A stretch of 64,000 nucleotides of DNA, from the NCBI GenBank assembly GCA_036924085.1, contig JAVGWX010000003.1:123701468-123765467 (forward strand), written 5' to 3'. Positions 23,053 through 34,762 of this stretch are shown here, one piece after another. The DNA comes from Ariolimax columbianus. Taxonomy: Eukaryota; Mollusca; Gastropoda; Stylommatophora; Arionidae. Numbering within the stretch: position 1 is the first letter of the stretch; each line of letters starts with the position of its first letter. Both the position numbers and the translations under genes were made by a program. A model generated the notes under the pieces. It did no database searches. It worked only from the letters and a program-made list of their open reading frames with translations, and was not told the DNA's origin.

Positions 23053-23260
23053 GTGATTGTTTCCTATCAAGAATTGTCACTGGAGATGAAACCTGGGTTG
23101 ATGGTTTCCTATCAAGAATTGTTACTGGAGATGAAACCTGGGTTGATGGTTTCCTATCAAGAATTGTTACTGGAGATGAAACCTGGGTTGATGGTTTCCT
23201 ATCAAGAATTGTTACTGGAGATGATACCTGGGTTGATGGTTTCTTGGCAAGAATTGTTAA
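23053..23260 (+). repeat. 45-bp in-frame tandem repeat of the transposase catalytic motif
   Basis: Four full copies and one partial copy of a 45-bp unit encode a 15-residue block, FLSRIVTGDETWVDG. A normal mariner has this block once. Copies are nearly identical, so the expansion is younger than the general decay of the element. Confidence 0.95.
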
Positions 23261-23695
23261 TTTAAGATTAAACCTGAGTTTACTACCCCGAGTCTGGAAC
23301 GAAGAGAACGAGCAAAGAATGGTCTCCTCACTGAAGCTGAACAAATCTCGCACAGCAATCTGCAGCGAAGGTTATGCTGACTCTCTTTTAGGATAAACGA
23401 GGCGTTATTTCAGAGCACTACATGTCCAGGGGGAACACTGTGTCACCAGTGCCCCGTAAACAGATCTTCTCATGAATCATCTTCGAGCCTCAACAAATTC
23501 AAAATACGTGGACTTTTGAATAAAGGTGTCCTTTTGCAACATGATACTGCTCGACTCGTTACTGCCCGTACAACAGCCGCAACCATCAATGAGTTTCACC
23601 TTCAGTGTCTACAACATCTGCCGTATTCATCAGACCTAACCTCAAGGGATTTCAACATTTGTTCACGATTAAAAGAGGCATTGGTAGGAAAGACT

Positions 23696-23769
23696 TTCAT
23701 ATCCGATGAATGGTCCAGTAGGTGATGGATCCTCATCCATCACCTACTGGACCATTCATCGGATATGAA
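23696..23769. repeat. Perfect 34-bp inverted repeat, 6-nt loop
   Basis: Left arm 23696-23729 (starts TTCATATCCGATGAATGG) and right arm 23736-23769 are exact reverse complements separated by 6 nt. The left arm is transposase coding sequence (FISDE...). Confidence 0.97.
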
Positions 23770-24619
23770 ATACACGCGACCAAGATAATTTGTGTCTACA
23801 TGAATCAATACACTTTATAAGAGATGGGGGACGTGTATCGAAGGAAATGGTGACTACGTCAAAAAATGATACAGTTGTGTTTCACTCATTCATTAGTTGT
23901 TCTATGTAGTAATATTTTACGATCGATTCGTTGCACAGCATTGACCTAGTACGAGACCCGTGTGCTGTTCTTAGACGGAGAATATGTTCATGCTGTGATA
24001 TCTGGTCACCACACTTACCCGCTCAAATTCCCACCATGGCGTCTGTTTTTAATCGACTTTTATCTAATTGTGTGAACGTTGTCTAAATTAGCTTTCGTTG
24101 TATTTTTCCTTGTTTCTGTCTCTCTGTTTGTTATTTCTTTCTATTTATCTTTAACTTTTAAATGTAAAAGCTCATAACATTTCTTCCATCCTTCACGGAT
24201 ACACTAACAGGGCCTCAAGGACCTCGCAAGGATCCATATGATATAGATTAAGAACCACTGGCATACACAATTACGGCTCAGATACGATTCCTATTATTTA
24301 CTTTAACATATTACACCATAACAACCACAATACAAAAACTAACCAGTATTCTGCCAAGAACAAGTTTTCAAATTGTTTTAAATGTTAGAATAACATATCT
24401 AAATTGTTTTGTAAATAAACGGTTTATGTAAAAAGTAAAGTAAAGAAGTATCTCATTGCTCTAATAAACATAAATATATCCTGTTTCAATGCTTGGGCTG
24501 TAAAGGGATACAATCCCTGTTGATAATGTTTCTTCAACCATTACCTCAAGCTTTCCGGATATGGAAAGGAGATCTGATTAAAAATAAAGCCGATGTAAGG
24601 ATGGACAAAAAAACTAATT
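23770..24619. other. No supported gene
   Basis: Possibly mariner 3' flank to about 23900, then AT-rich sequence with no recognised feature. Confidence 0.4.
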
Positions 24620-24905
24620 AACGAACCTATCAGTTAGAGACGATGCGTCACCAAGTATAAATATTTTTAAAAAAGAATTAGACAGGGATGTGTGCTTTCT
24701 AATGACCTGTATAATGTATACACAGAAAACAATATTCAAGGAAATAGAAGAAATGTCTCTATTGAACATAGGCGAAGTATGAATAATATCAGATATGCTG
24801 ATGATACAGTGTTAATGATCAGGGATCCAATACATCTGCAGAACCCAATCGATAATTTAACCAGCAAAAGCGAGAAACACTAAACACTAAATTATGACAC
24901 CTGGA
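24620..24905 (+). mobile_element. LINE RT palm fragment
   Basis: The plus strand reads RQGCVLSNDLYNVYTENNI, then NNIRYADDTVLM with the YADD catalytic box at 24794-24805, and DPIHLQNPIDNL. Both ends are truncated. The wording matches the minus-strand element at 47.2-48.2 kb (YSDDTVLLAEDPVHLQNL), so they share a lineage. Confidence 0.82.
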
Positions 24906-25319
24906 GAGAAACAGATAGCCCAGTCAAGGACCGTGTATGATTACGGATGTTTCAATGATCTTCATTTTAGCTTAGGGAAGGCTGGTGAAAGGGAGGTCGC
25001 CCCAAAAAGCGTTTGAAAGGGCATCCTGAAGAAAACTTTGAGATGCTGTCACATCTGGGCGAGTATCGCTGACAACATAGAACACGTACACCAAAGATGA
25101 TGTCGGTGGTCGCCATCGACAAAGACGGACAGTTACTATCATCGTGATTAATGTTTTTCAGCCATCGCATAAGTTTGTGATACACTTATAGACTAACCCT
25201 CGAAGATCAACTGGACACAAGAAGCAGAAATAATATTTTATGATTTTATCATTCCATTTTATGTCCATACTGATGACCTTGATGAAATATCTCAAGCATT
25301 TCGTTTCATAAGTGTTTGT
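24906..25319. other. No supported gene
   Basis: Mixed sequence between two LINE fragments. A minus frame at 24967-25185 has no recognised motif. Confidence 0.4.
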
Positions 25320-25735
25320 GTATTCAGGTCAGGTCAGGTCATTCCGCAACCAGTGATGTCGTTGGGACACACACGAAGACATCATCACAACCCCATGCCA
25401 CCCTTCTCTGTCAGAGGTCGCTCCCTGTGCCTCTTCTGGTCGGAGATTGGTTCATGTTTGTATGTTGTACTCCCACCTGATTTTTGGTACGGCATCTTCA
25501 TCGTCTGCTTTGCATCTTTTTGTGCAGGATCGTATTTGCACGACCATTTGGTCTCAATATGTGACCGTACCATGCGACTTTCCTTCTTTTGAAAATTTCC
25601 AAGAGGTCTTCAAAAGGCCTTATTGCTGTTGTAATTATGACTTGTAATTCCTCATTTGTAACTCTATCTTTCTACTTGATGTTTAGAAGTCTTCGGAAAC
25701 ATCTCATCTGCAAGGCCTGTGTATCGTGTAATGGT
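25320..25735 (-). mobile_element. Second copy of the 17.4-kb LINE 3' end, decayed
   Basis: The minus strand reads QALQMRCFRRLLNIK, KDRVTNEELQVIITTAIRPF, EDLLEIFKRRKVAWYGHILR and PNGRANTI. This aligns block for block with the copy at 17446-17985 but has more stops. It ends at the same GGTCAGGTCATTCC-type 3' terminus. Confidence 0.8.
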
Positions 25736-27021
25736 TGTCTATAATCCAAGCATTTGATGGGGCATGCAATGATCATTCATAAATACAGAAACAAACGAAG
25801 CCTGCGTCTGTGTCTAACATTTTTGGGGTGTTTCTTGTGGAAATGTACTTGCCTCATTTGCCATTATTGTTTATTTTCCTCTTTAGAGTCACCTGTTCTG
25901 CCACTGTTGTCTCCGTTTGTTACAGCAGACATATTATGTTTAGTGATATTCCTTTGTACCGCAGTTCTATTATCATCGTAAACTATCGGTTAACATGACG
26001 CTATACCGCAGTGGTGTGCCGTCGGCGGGCTAGTAGAACTACGCAAGTCCTCAGATATTTTAGTTCAGCTATTTTTAGTTAAATTTCTACGGGACATAGA
26101 AGCATAAAATAAAATTATTTAATAAACAGCATTAGTATTCCTCACTATCTGAGTCTCAATTCGCGTCACAAAAATTGGACGATATTTCACCATTTGAAAC
26201 TTCCTTCACAACAAAGCTTGCCAGAGACAAGTTGCAGTTAGTGTAAGTAGGTCAGTGAATGTAGCATAACTATCACGTGTCGCAATTTTGTGTTCTCTTG
26301 CCGATTATTCCGTTTCGTTTGGGGTCTTCAGTTTTTAAGAAAACCAGCAAGCAATAACGAAAGGTAGGCCTACTCCAGACATTTCTGCTAAAACAAAAAT
26401 GAAAGCCTATACACGCCATTTCCAAACAGAGTATTATAACTTCTTCAAAATGTTTAACTGCATGCAAATCAAGAAACAGACTGTATTGTTGGCCTTGTGT
26501 CCTGTTCGAAACAAGATCCCCAACGAAACGACTCAATCACACCGTTCTGCAATAACTAAATTAGAAACTTTGGGGAAAACCCTTCTCAATATTGTGCATC
26601 GGTTGGAGTGAGCAGAACGGCGTCAACTGTGACCAGTATAAGTGTCATTGGTAAGTTACATTTTGTACTTTAAATGAAGAGTATTGCTCTATAGCCCAAT
26701 AATTAAAGTGTCCTCTAACCTAGCCCCGTTAAGAAATGTCACCGCACGCTTCTAATACATATACAGACAGATAGTTGAGCCAGCAATTATATGACATATT
26801 TCAGATGGGACGCATTGCAAGCTATGAACGAATTGACAACATAACATGAGAGGCTGCTGCTCCATTGGCCTTCCTAGTTTATGTGTGTTTACAGGGGTTC
26901 ATTTAGTTGATAAGACACATCGTATAGTTGGAAAATGTAATCGCACTGTGGGTGTTATGGACTACGGATATTTGTTGTGCACGCTTTGTTTGATTAACGT
27001 GTTGTGCCTTACTTGATCTTC
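25736..27021. other. No supported gene
   Basis: AT-rich sequence. Overlapping frames at 26273-26611 on both strands have no recognisable motif. A donor-like CATTG|GTAAGT at about 26650 lacks a supporting exon. Confidence 0.4.
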
Positions 27022-27180
27022 TTAACTTAACGTTTTTATACTGGTTTAGAAGACTCATCAGTCTGTAGGCAACCAGTTACATTTACATTACTCTGCTTTA
27101 AACTCTATGTACATCCAATCTTTTCTTCACTGCATTAACTGTATTATCTTCTGACCCTTTCAACACCAGACCGCAGTCTT
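27022..27180 (-). mobile_element. CR1-like LINE 3' end, strongly 5'-truncated copy
   Basis: CTTAACTTAACG at 27025 then ATACTGGTTTAGAAGACTC and GGCAACCAGTT match the terminal sequence of the larger copy beginning at 27505 (CTTAACTTAACTTTATTATA, CTGGCTTAGAAGGCTC, ACAACCAGTTT). A TGCATTAAC-type word follows in both. This is the same family and orientation, inserted about 330 bp away. Confidence 0.75.
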
Positions 27181-27504
27181 TTTTTATTTTTTTATTTTTT
27201 TAGGTTATTTCAGGTCGTTCCGGCAAGTATATGGATATTTTGCGAATCCTTTCTGTTCGTAGAGAAGTTGTTATACCGAGAACAATCCCCTACATGTTAC
27301 CAAGCTTGCACTCGATTTACACCTTTACATTACGAGCTTCCGCTTTCGCTTTACACTAGACTTCACTGACTGGTTATATCGAGTATGAACTCAACCGTAA
27401 AGAATACATCAGTAGAGCGTAGGGGTCTTTACAGATTGGGAGTCTCTTACGTGAAAAATATTGACCAATAAACCCAACCTCAGGTTGTCGACTTGCACCT
27501 AGAA
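27181..27504. other. Spacer between two CR1-like ends
   Basis: T-rich run at 27180-27205, then unique sequence. No feature recognised. Confidence 0.4.
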
Positions 27505-28870
27505 ACTTAACTTAACTTTATTATACTGGCTTAGAAGGCTCTACATAGTCTGCTTACAACCAGTTTATTCCATTTCACCAATACAAAAAATACTGTGAGC
27601 ATTCAATCTATTGTTGAATGCATTAACTTTCTCTTCCTCCTCCCCATTATGTGGCAGTGCATTTCAAGAAATCACCACTCTCTCGCTAAAAAAATATTTT
27701 ATAATATTTTCTTTAAACAATTTGAAGCTGTGCCCTCTTGTTCATGTAGTCGGTTGTACTTTGATAAACTTGGTATAATCTAATTGATCCTTTCCATTTA
27801 TTAATTTATAAACTTGTATTGTCACATCGAATTCTTCTCTGTTTGAGACACTGAATACCAGTTTTTATTTAGTCTTTCCTAATAACTATATTTCAATACC
27901 CCGCTATCATTTTTGTAGCTCTTTTTTGTACCCATTCTAGCATGTTTATATCCACTCTAACATGGACTCCCCACATGAACACAGTACTCTAATATAGGTC
28001 TCACCAATGATTTATATAGTTGGACTATTACGTCTTTGCTCTTATGTGAGATTTTTCTTTTTATCATGCCTGACAAGCCAATATTAGCCTTTTTCACTGC
28101 CACGTGGACTTTGCTCTCGCACCTTACCTGTATAATCTATTTTAACTCCTAGGTCCCTTTCCTTTTTCATTGTCCTACTATTGTTTTCTCCCATCTTGTA
28201 ATTATATTCCTTATTGGATCTTCCCATGTGGATGACTATACATTTTTGTACATTAAACTTTATCTGCCAACTCTCAGACGATTTGTTAATCGTATCTAAA
28301 TCCGATTGCAATAGATCAACCTCCGCTGGAAAAGAGAACCTGCCGTACAATTTTATGTAATCCGCGAACTTTGCAATCACGGATCTGATAATGAAGTCCA
28401 AATCATTTATAAATATCAAGAACAAAATTTGTCCCAATACCGATCCGTGAGGCACTCCATTTATTACATCACAGCAATCCTTAATTATGCCATCTCGGCC
28501 TTCTGTTCATTAACCAATTTTCTATCCAATTGGCAATTTCGCCACCTATACCATGTAATTTCAACTTACAAAACAATCGTTGATGAGGTACTCTATCAAA
28601 GGCAACATCCAGATAGATAGCATCCACTGGCTTTCTACTATCTAACATTTTGGTAACCTCCCACATGAATTCTAATATATTGGTTAAACCCGATCTTCTT
28701 TTAGTAAACCCGTGCTGCCTTTTTCTGATTAAATTAAACTTGTCCAAGTGCAGTAATATGCTGTCCTTGATAATGGACTCTAAAACTTTGCAGAGTACGC
28801 TCGTCAAACTCACTGGTCTATAATTGGCTGTGTTTCTTGCCCTTTTTTAACACGGGATCACACCTACAGC
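27505..28870 (-). mobile_element. CR1-like LINE, 3' half of ORF2 to 3' end
   Basis: The minus strand reads SLTSVLCKVLESIIKDSI, QHGFTKRRSGLTN, KPVDAIYLDVAFDRVPHQRL (usual AKAFD box damaged), HGIGGEIANWIENWL, then MPHGSVLGQILFLIFINDLD and IAKFADYIKLYG. FADD is replaced by FADY at 28369-28358. It continues YNYKMGENN, KERDLGVKI, KANIGLSGMIKRKI and VRPILEYCVHV, and ends in the ALPHN-type C-terminus before CTTAACTTAAC. There are frameshifts near 28480 and stops after 28084. It is inactive, and 5' truncation lies near 28870. Confidence 0.92.
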
Positions 28871-29184
28871 TTAACAATTTATTGCAACAATCCCCTTCTC
28901 AAAAGTACGAAAATGAAATATCGCCAATGGTTTTGCTAACAGGTATCTAGGTTCAAACAGGATGGGTTATTTCCCACTGGACAACGAGGTGGGGATTGAT
29001 ATATATTGATGAACCTACTGAGAATGCTCTACAAATAAGATAACCGATGCCCACCTTCTTTAGCACAATTCGGGATAGAAAAGTCACCGTAACCTGCAAC
29101 GAAAAAGCAAATCAACAACCATCGCGAAGAACTCAGTAAATCTTCTACATTAATACAAGCAATTGCATTTCTTGTTTTCTTCCT
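28871..29184. other. No supported gene
   Basis: Flank of the CR1-like element; no feature recognised. Confidence 0.4.
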
Positions 29185-29640
29185 TCAACCACCAACCATT
29201 CCTAATATTCCGCCAACCCAAATACAGAAGCGACCATTATGGACTGTCTTTGAAAACAGTTTGGTAACTAAGACGTACACCAGTGGCAAGGCCAAAACAG
29301 AATAAAAAACCTTCCTGGTCTCTTGTGTAAATACGTTCTTCGCTCTCGACCCATTTAGATCAAATATGTGAAAGTCGGTGTCTGGAATTTGTCCTGGGTC
29401 ACTGATTAGGGCCGTGCTTCCACCAGAAACCAGCTTCACGTGTTTTGTTGAAAGACAGTGGGCGTTCTTTTAAACAGTTTGAAATATGTTTTGAATATAT
29501 GCTATAAAAAAGTTTGTTACTTGTTTCTTGTCCTCTTTGACTGCTATCTACCTGGTTCCATATATTTGTTTTATTTAAAGCTCTTTCAGTATTGATAAGC
29601 ATTGGTATCTGTTGACGTGTCAAAATAATGACCTTCTCTC
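29185..29640 (-). other. Unassigned minus-strand frames, possible exon pair or old transposon
   Basis: Two overlapping minus frames have non-repetitive composition. One ends with DFHIFDLNGSRAKNVF, ETRKVFYSVLALPLVYVLV, TKLFS and a glycine-rich end; the ALPLVYVLVTKLF stretch is hydrophobic. The other contains ERPLSFNKTREAGFWW. An acceptor-like CCCTAATCAG precedes the first at about 29403. I do not recognise either. They could be one exon with a frame change, or decayed mobile DNA. Confidence 0.25.
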
Positions 29641-30049
29641 GGCTCGCTGCTTCTAGTAAAGGTAACGTGGTTCTTTGACATAGGCTGCTATCAAGGATGA
29701 AGTGTTAAAAACGTAATTTAATATTTCCCAGCGTTTTTAAGAGTGATGACCAGTGTTCTTCCTTGCTGTCTCGTTTTTTAACAAGTCCAGAAATTAGGTA
29801 CCAATTTACAGTTGTGCATACCCAAGCGTGTCTAAACTTGAAATTGAAGCAGGTACATTTGTAGGGATAGGTATGCGCTCTAATCACTAAGCTACTCAAA
29901 ATCTACTTACAGTAGCAACTTTCTGTTCTACTTTATGAAACCTCCCTAATCTTCGAATCTGGAGACCGTACTGCCAGCTTTATTGTTAGAGAGGTTTCTG
30001 TCGCATGCTAAGGATTTCAATTCCCGCAGTTAGTCAACTCCCACTGCAT
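29641..30049. other. No supported gene
   Basis: Mixed sequence with no recognised domain. Confidence 0.4.
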
Positions 30050-30486
30050 TCTGTCAGTATCAAATACATACAAGCTTCACATGAAATATCATGTTTTAAA
30101 TAATTATGTCAGTATCAAATACATACAAGCTTCACATGAAATATCATGTTTTAAATAATTATGTCAGTATCAAATAATTACAAGCTTCACATGACATATC
30201 ATGTTTTAAATAATTCTGTCAGTATCAAATACATACAAGCTTCACATGAAATATCATGTTTTAAATAATTCTGTCAGTATCAAATACATACAAGCCTCAC
30301 ATGAAATATGTTTTAAATAATTATGTCAGTATCAAATACATACAAGCTTCACATGAAATATCATGTTTTAAATAATTTTGTCAGTATCAAATACATAAAA
30401 GCTTCACATGAAATATGTTTTAAATAATTATGTCAGTATCAAATACATACAAACTTCACATGAAATATCATGTTTTAAATAATTAT
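30050..30486. repeat. 55-bp minisatellite, about 8 copies
   Basis: A 55-bp AT-rich unit (key segments GTCAGTATCAAATACATACA and AGCTTCACATGAAATATCAT) repeats about eight times. Two copies lack a 4-bp ATCA. The edge copies blend into flanking sequence. Confidence 0.96.
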
Positions 30487-31004
30487 TAACAAAACTACAA
30501 TTAAATTAGCGAATGCAAATTCTCAATGAGAAAATAATTTCGCAAATAATAATTATGTAGTTGTGATATATGGCATAAATTGTTGAATTGAACCCAAGAT
30601 AAGTCGCTTTTGAGACATTCCAGATCTCAAGCGTTGATTTCGCTGCACTGTTTGTTTTCGCTGGAGAAAATTGTAAAACGTTTTCCATTGTACATAAATG
30701 TATACATACATTTTCTACAGCTGATTGTAACTAATTACATTTCCTTTTTTTCTGCCAGTTTCTAAATTGACTTTATTTGAATTGTTCAATTGTGAACACA
30801 CTGACACACAAATTACTCTTATGGTCACAAGTGGTCAAAGTCCAACATAAAAGATTCTTAACTTATAAAATAAGAGTCGGGGAATGGGTAACGAACCTGT
30901 TTCTTACAGCAAAGGCAACGGGTTCGTTCCTTAATACAATGAACGCTGCTGTTTACTTAGAAGTAAATTAAATATATTGCAGGATTTTTTCATTACGACA
31001 TACG

Positions 31005-31193
31005 GTCCATTTTAAAATTAACTATACACTTTGTGATTAAATATACACTTTAAAAAAATTAAATATACGCAATGCTATGAAATATACACTTTGGTATTAA
31101 ATATATACTTAGCTATTAAATATACACTTTGCTGTTAAATATACATTTTGCTATTAAATATATACTTTGCTATTAAATATATACTTTGCTATT
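31005..31193. repeat. AT-rich ~18-bp degenerate minisatellite
   Basis: TTAAATATACACTTTGCTA variants repeat about ten times with drift in length and sequence. Confidence 0.85.
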
Positions 31194-32461
31194 CCTTTAC
31201 TAACGACAACAAGCAAAGTGTTATGAACTTAACATGACGATAATTCTATTATTTGAATGTTGCAGGCTGGCCTGTCAAACACACTCTAATGTATGAGACA
31301 TTCATTCAGCTAAACTGTACAGGAATGAATATAACTATTGCATCCCCATGCATGTTTAAAAGGCAACCAAAGTGAGTTGTGTATGGGATTAGGATCGTGA
31401 TTATGAAAAAAAAATTGCTATAAAGATTATCACTGAAAAAGCACGCACGGTGCCCGGATGCAAGCTTCCTAAATGAGGTCAACATTAGTGGTCACGCTAC
31501 CCTAGGGTTGGAGTGACACCTGGAAAAGAGGACGAAGAGAAGAAATACGATAATGCGAGGCGCATGACCGAGTGATGAATACAGTTGGCCATGGCTTAGA
31601 TGTGTTGTTTTCTTCCATTGTGCACACGGAATCTCGCTTCAGAATCTGAACTCTTGTTCAATGAATTATAGCAATCGTCATCCCCAAATGGGGGAGAGGA
31701 CAATGGCATCTAGTCAGGCAAAGTATACTGATAGGATACTGTTAGTCTGAAGCGAGGCCTAGGCTGGACGTCTCACTCGTTAAATGAAATATATAGCCTC
31801 TCCTTTCCAGGTGTAGAGATCGCCGCTGGATTCACTGTTTGGCTTGGCATTCTGGAGTTTCCATGCCAATGACCTCTCCTACATTATTGTGTCGCAAGCA
31901 GCATCTTCACGAGGCGCCCCCTGTATCTTACAGAGCCTGCTGTAGGGCGCGACAGAGTATCCGGTGGTATAACTGGACATGCAGATTGGGCTTATTAGCC
32001 TTGGTTGGCAGCCAATATAAGAGAAGGTAAACTCTGACTTTAAACCCGGATAAACGAAGCTCGTTAGCCTGTTCAGGCAGTTCGCCTAGGATGGAGGAAC
32101 TGATTTTAAACCCACAAGTCTCAGGGAGTGCTGGCTAGTCTTAGGACGATGAGAATATCATCGGATGTCTCGAGTAACTAGCATCTGTGGGCAGCGACTC
32201 CACTACCTTGTGGAAACCTCGGGAGAACCTAGGTCTACGGGAGTAAACCCAGACATAAAATTCGGACTGGTAGCACCTAAGGCGGATGGTTTCAAAATTG
32301 CGCACTCATTCCGGCAGCTCCTGCAGCTAAGCTGGTGCCAAACTGTCATGATTTGCATTCCTTTAGATTACACCAGCGAGGCCAAGAGGGGGATCCTGCC
32401 GTTTGGGCAGCCCAGGGTCTCCATATTCAGCGCAGCAGCTTGCGCCCTGAGAAACTACTTA
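31194..32461. other. No supported gene; 31.8-32.46 kb is GC-richer
   Basis: Up to 31780 nothing is recognised. From 31800 to 32460 composition shifts to higher GC with broken plus frames, for example 32165-32494. It abuts the family E repeat and could be the 5' untranslated part of a retroelement, but no domain supports this. Confidence 0.3.
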
Positions 32462-32800
32462 CAAGGTGCCACGCGAATGGTCTGCAAAGACTGAGACGCC
32501 TATGAACGAGTCTGACAAATACCCCCAAGATCCTTTCATGCAGATATCACAGGGAAAAGGCCGTTTCATGGCAGTTTTACCAACGAGGAAGGGGATCGAC
32601 GTTATCCCTGTAATAGTGAGCGCCACGCAGATGAAACCACGCCTAGCACAACAGCTTAGAGGAGACCTGCCCCATATCATGAACACTCTTGAGATGTGAG
32701 GAAATTTACCGCAACTCGCCAAATTATCGCCCTTTCCATGGCGCACTCAAGAAAAGAGTAAACATTTTCGATGTGGGCATTAACAAGAACATTCCAAATG
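32462..32800 (+). repeat. ~340-bp interspersed repeat, family E
   Basis: GTAATAGTGAGCGCCACGCA at 32611, then AGATGAAACC, ...TGAGATGTGAGGAAA..., a GGCGCACTCAAGAAAAGAGT segment and GGGCATTAACAAGAACA at the end follow the family E order seen at 39.0(-), 43.0, 45.2(-) and 53.0 kb. The 5' part is diverged. Confidence 0.75.
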
Positions 32801-33380
32801 CAGTCTGTTATTTGATAAGATTACATTGACCTTCGCTTCGTAGCGGTAATAGTGTGAATTAGAAAGGAAAGTCACCACCTTGGCTTTGCCTGTAGGATCT
32901 GGTCAAATCTGGGTTCAGAGATAACAAAGTGAGAATGAAAGTTGAATAAGAAACTGGTATCTAGAACAGGCGTCGTCTACTGCAAACGAACGAGGTCCCC
33001 CAAAAAAATTGTGTTGTGACACGCACTTATTCTAAATAAATACGTGTTTGATTCAATGTGCCATTAACACCCTAGAGTTTTCAACTAAAATAACAATGAC
33101 CTTTTGCCTGCATCAATCATCATCTAAAACTTATCAATGCGAAGTAGTGGCCTTAGCGTCACCACAGCAATCAAATCTCGTGTGATAACAGTTACACTTC
33201 GCTGCTACCAGTGAAGAGATTGTGTACATTTTAACTTTTTCAATCGAATAGGTCGCGAACTTTCCATTATTAGGTCTTGTATCACTCGGGTCGAAAAAGA
33301 CGAACGACTCTGACCGTGACAATTTGATACTGAACATCCACAAATTTGGTTGAAAATAGCATATAAAAGCGTAGACCTCA
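32801..33380. other. No supported gene
   Basis: Mixed sequence with no recognised feature. Confidence 0.4.
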
Positions 33381-33461
33381 TCTCTCTCTCTCGCTCTCGC
33401 AACTTTCTCTCTCTCTCTCTCTCTCTCTCACTCTCTCTCTCTCTCTCTATATATATATACT
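33381..33461. repeat. (TC)n then (TA)n microsatellite
   Basis: TC-rich tract interrupted by CGCTCTCGCAACT, ending in (TA)n at 33449-33460. Confidence 0.97.
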
Positions 33462-33875
33462 AAATGAGCTCTCTGCAATGTGCTATGGCACTGAGACTTG
33501 GACACTTACAAAATCACTGGAAGACAAAATGATAGTGACCCAGGCCTCTGTTGAGAGATGCTTGGTCGGAAGCACTCTCCACAACCATCGTATGCAAATG
33601 CTTATTGTCCTTGATGGATGATCCTGTAATCTACGCTGACGAGATAACCTATAAATGGGCAGGTTACGTGTTACGTTGAAACGATGGCCGATGTAGCACG
33701 GCGATAGTTATCTGATACCACCTTGGCAAAACGAGATTGTGGGCAAGACCTACAATGCGTTTGTTAGGCTCCGTTGCTGACCGCAACAACATCCGAGACG
33801 CCTCTGGGGAGCACTTACCACAAACTGGACTTCCGTGGCTCAAGACAGGGTCCATTGGATGCGAAATTGAGACCC
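33462..33875 (+). mobile_element. LINE ORF2 C-terminal fragment
   Basis: The plus strand, in several frames, reads AMCYGTETWTLTKSLEDKMI, VTQASVERCLVGSTL, WAGYV-type, LWGALTTNWTSVAQDRVHW. This is the CYG-ETWTLTK...ERCM...WAGHV...W order of the region after the RT. Several frameshifts and stops. The RT core is absent. Confidence 0.8.
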
Positions 33876-34512
33876 GCAGGTGTGCTGAGAAACGTGTCAT
33901 CTAGATATACAAATATATTCTGGATTTGGCTCGCAACCAAGACTAAGAGCATTAGTATAGGTGGCCCTTTACATACATTTTGCGGTTATAGCACTTGTAT
34001 GTGATTTTGAAGTGGTGGTTTCCGTAGTAATATGTTTTACATGACGAAGCTGCTAACTACATCTATAAGCTATTTAGCAGCATTAAACGACATGCATGAA
34101 GTGGCCATATTCGTTCCTCCACAGTAATGGCCCCGGGATGAAGACGGTGAAAGTCTCCACATTGGATTCTTCTATGCAACTCAGACATTGTCACGACAAT
34201 TACGTCGTTCCTTCTCCAATAGGAGCATGGTGTCACAACAATTGATCATCTTGTCGGAAGCCTCTAGCAACGCATGAATGTGCTCTGAGCATGATGCTTT
34301 CTGAGATATTTTTTTTTTTAAATCAGTTCAATTCCGTGACCAGCTCTCCGTGGCTACATTTTATGTGTTTTTTTCCTGTTTATTCTTTCATCTTTAGAAT
34401 TCGACGTCAATGATTCTAATAAAGGCAGCTGTCTGCTGGAAGTTCTATACTGTTCCGTATAGTTTTTCATGTAACAACATTTCATGTTTTGAAATTTGCA
34501 GTTATCCAACTC
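33876..34512. other. No supported gene
   Basis: Mixed sequence with no recognised feature. Confidence 0.4.
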
Positions 34513-34524
34513 ATTCCATTTCAA

Positions 34525-34762
34525 GGGGAACGGCGTGGCCTAGTGGTTAAGTGGCACGGCTCACAACCAGAAGGTGCTGGGTTCGATCCCCATCACAGCA
34601 CCGGCCGTTACCCCGGGTAAGCAAACCCTTAGAAAATGCAGGAGGAAGCAGACCCTTACATAAAATGCATGCTGAAGTCGGATGCACTGGGCCGACAGGC
34701 GCAAAATAAAAACCACAGTGCAACGCACACCTACTTGGGGATAAGATAAATAAGGCGAACGT

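Larger units (their letters stand above)
22585..23735 (+). mobile_element. Mariner-family transposon, decayed transposase
   Basis: In shifting plus frames the sequence gives STCIKEEQRSVI and MQPFEIYRRIKV (HTH start), then QLIVNEIAAHLDISQSLAHH and KVSARWVPL. The catalytic TGDETWV follows, then RGVISEHYMSRGNTV, GVLLQHDTARLVTARTTAAT and LPYSSDLTSRDFNI, and it stops after LKEALVGKTFISDE. The three acidic catalytic positions (TGDETW, LQHD, YSSD) are recognisable. Stops and frameshifts make it dead. It is unusual in two ways: the first catalytic motif is repeated in tandem (23053-23260), and a 34-bp perfect fold-back sits at the 3' end. Terminal inverted repeats were not found. Confidence 0.87.

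Noticed and set aside
34525..34600. Functional tRNA gene
   Set aside because: A and B boxes are present, but the sequence continues into a SINE body with poly-A and a target-site duplication, and the cloverleaf stems do not close.
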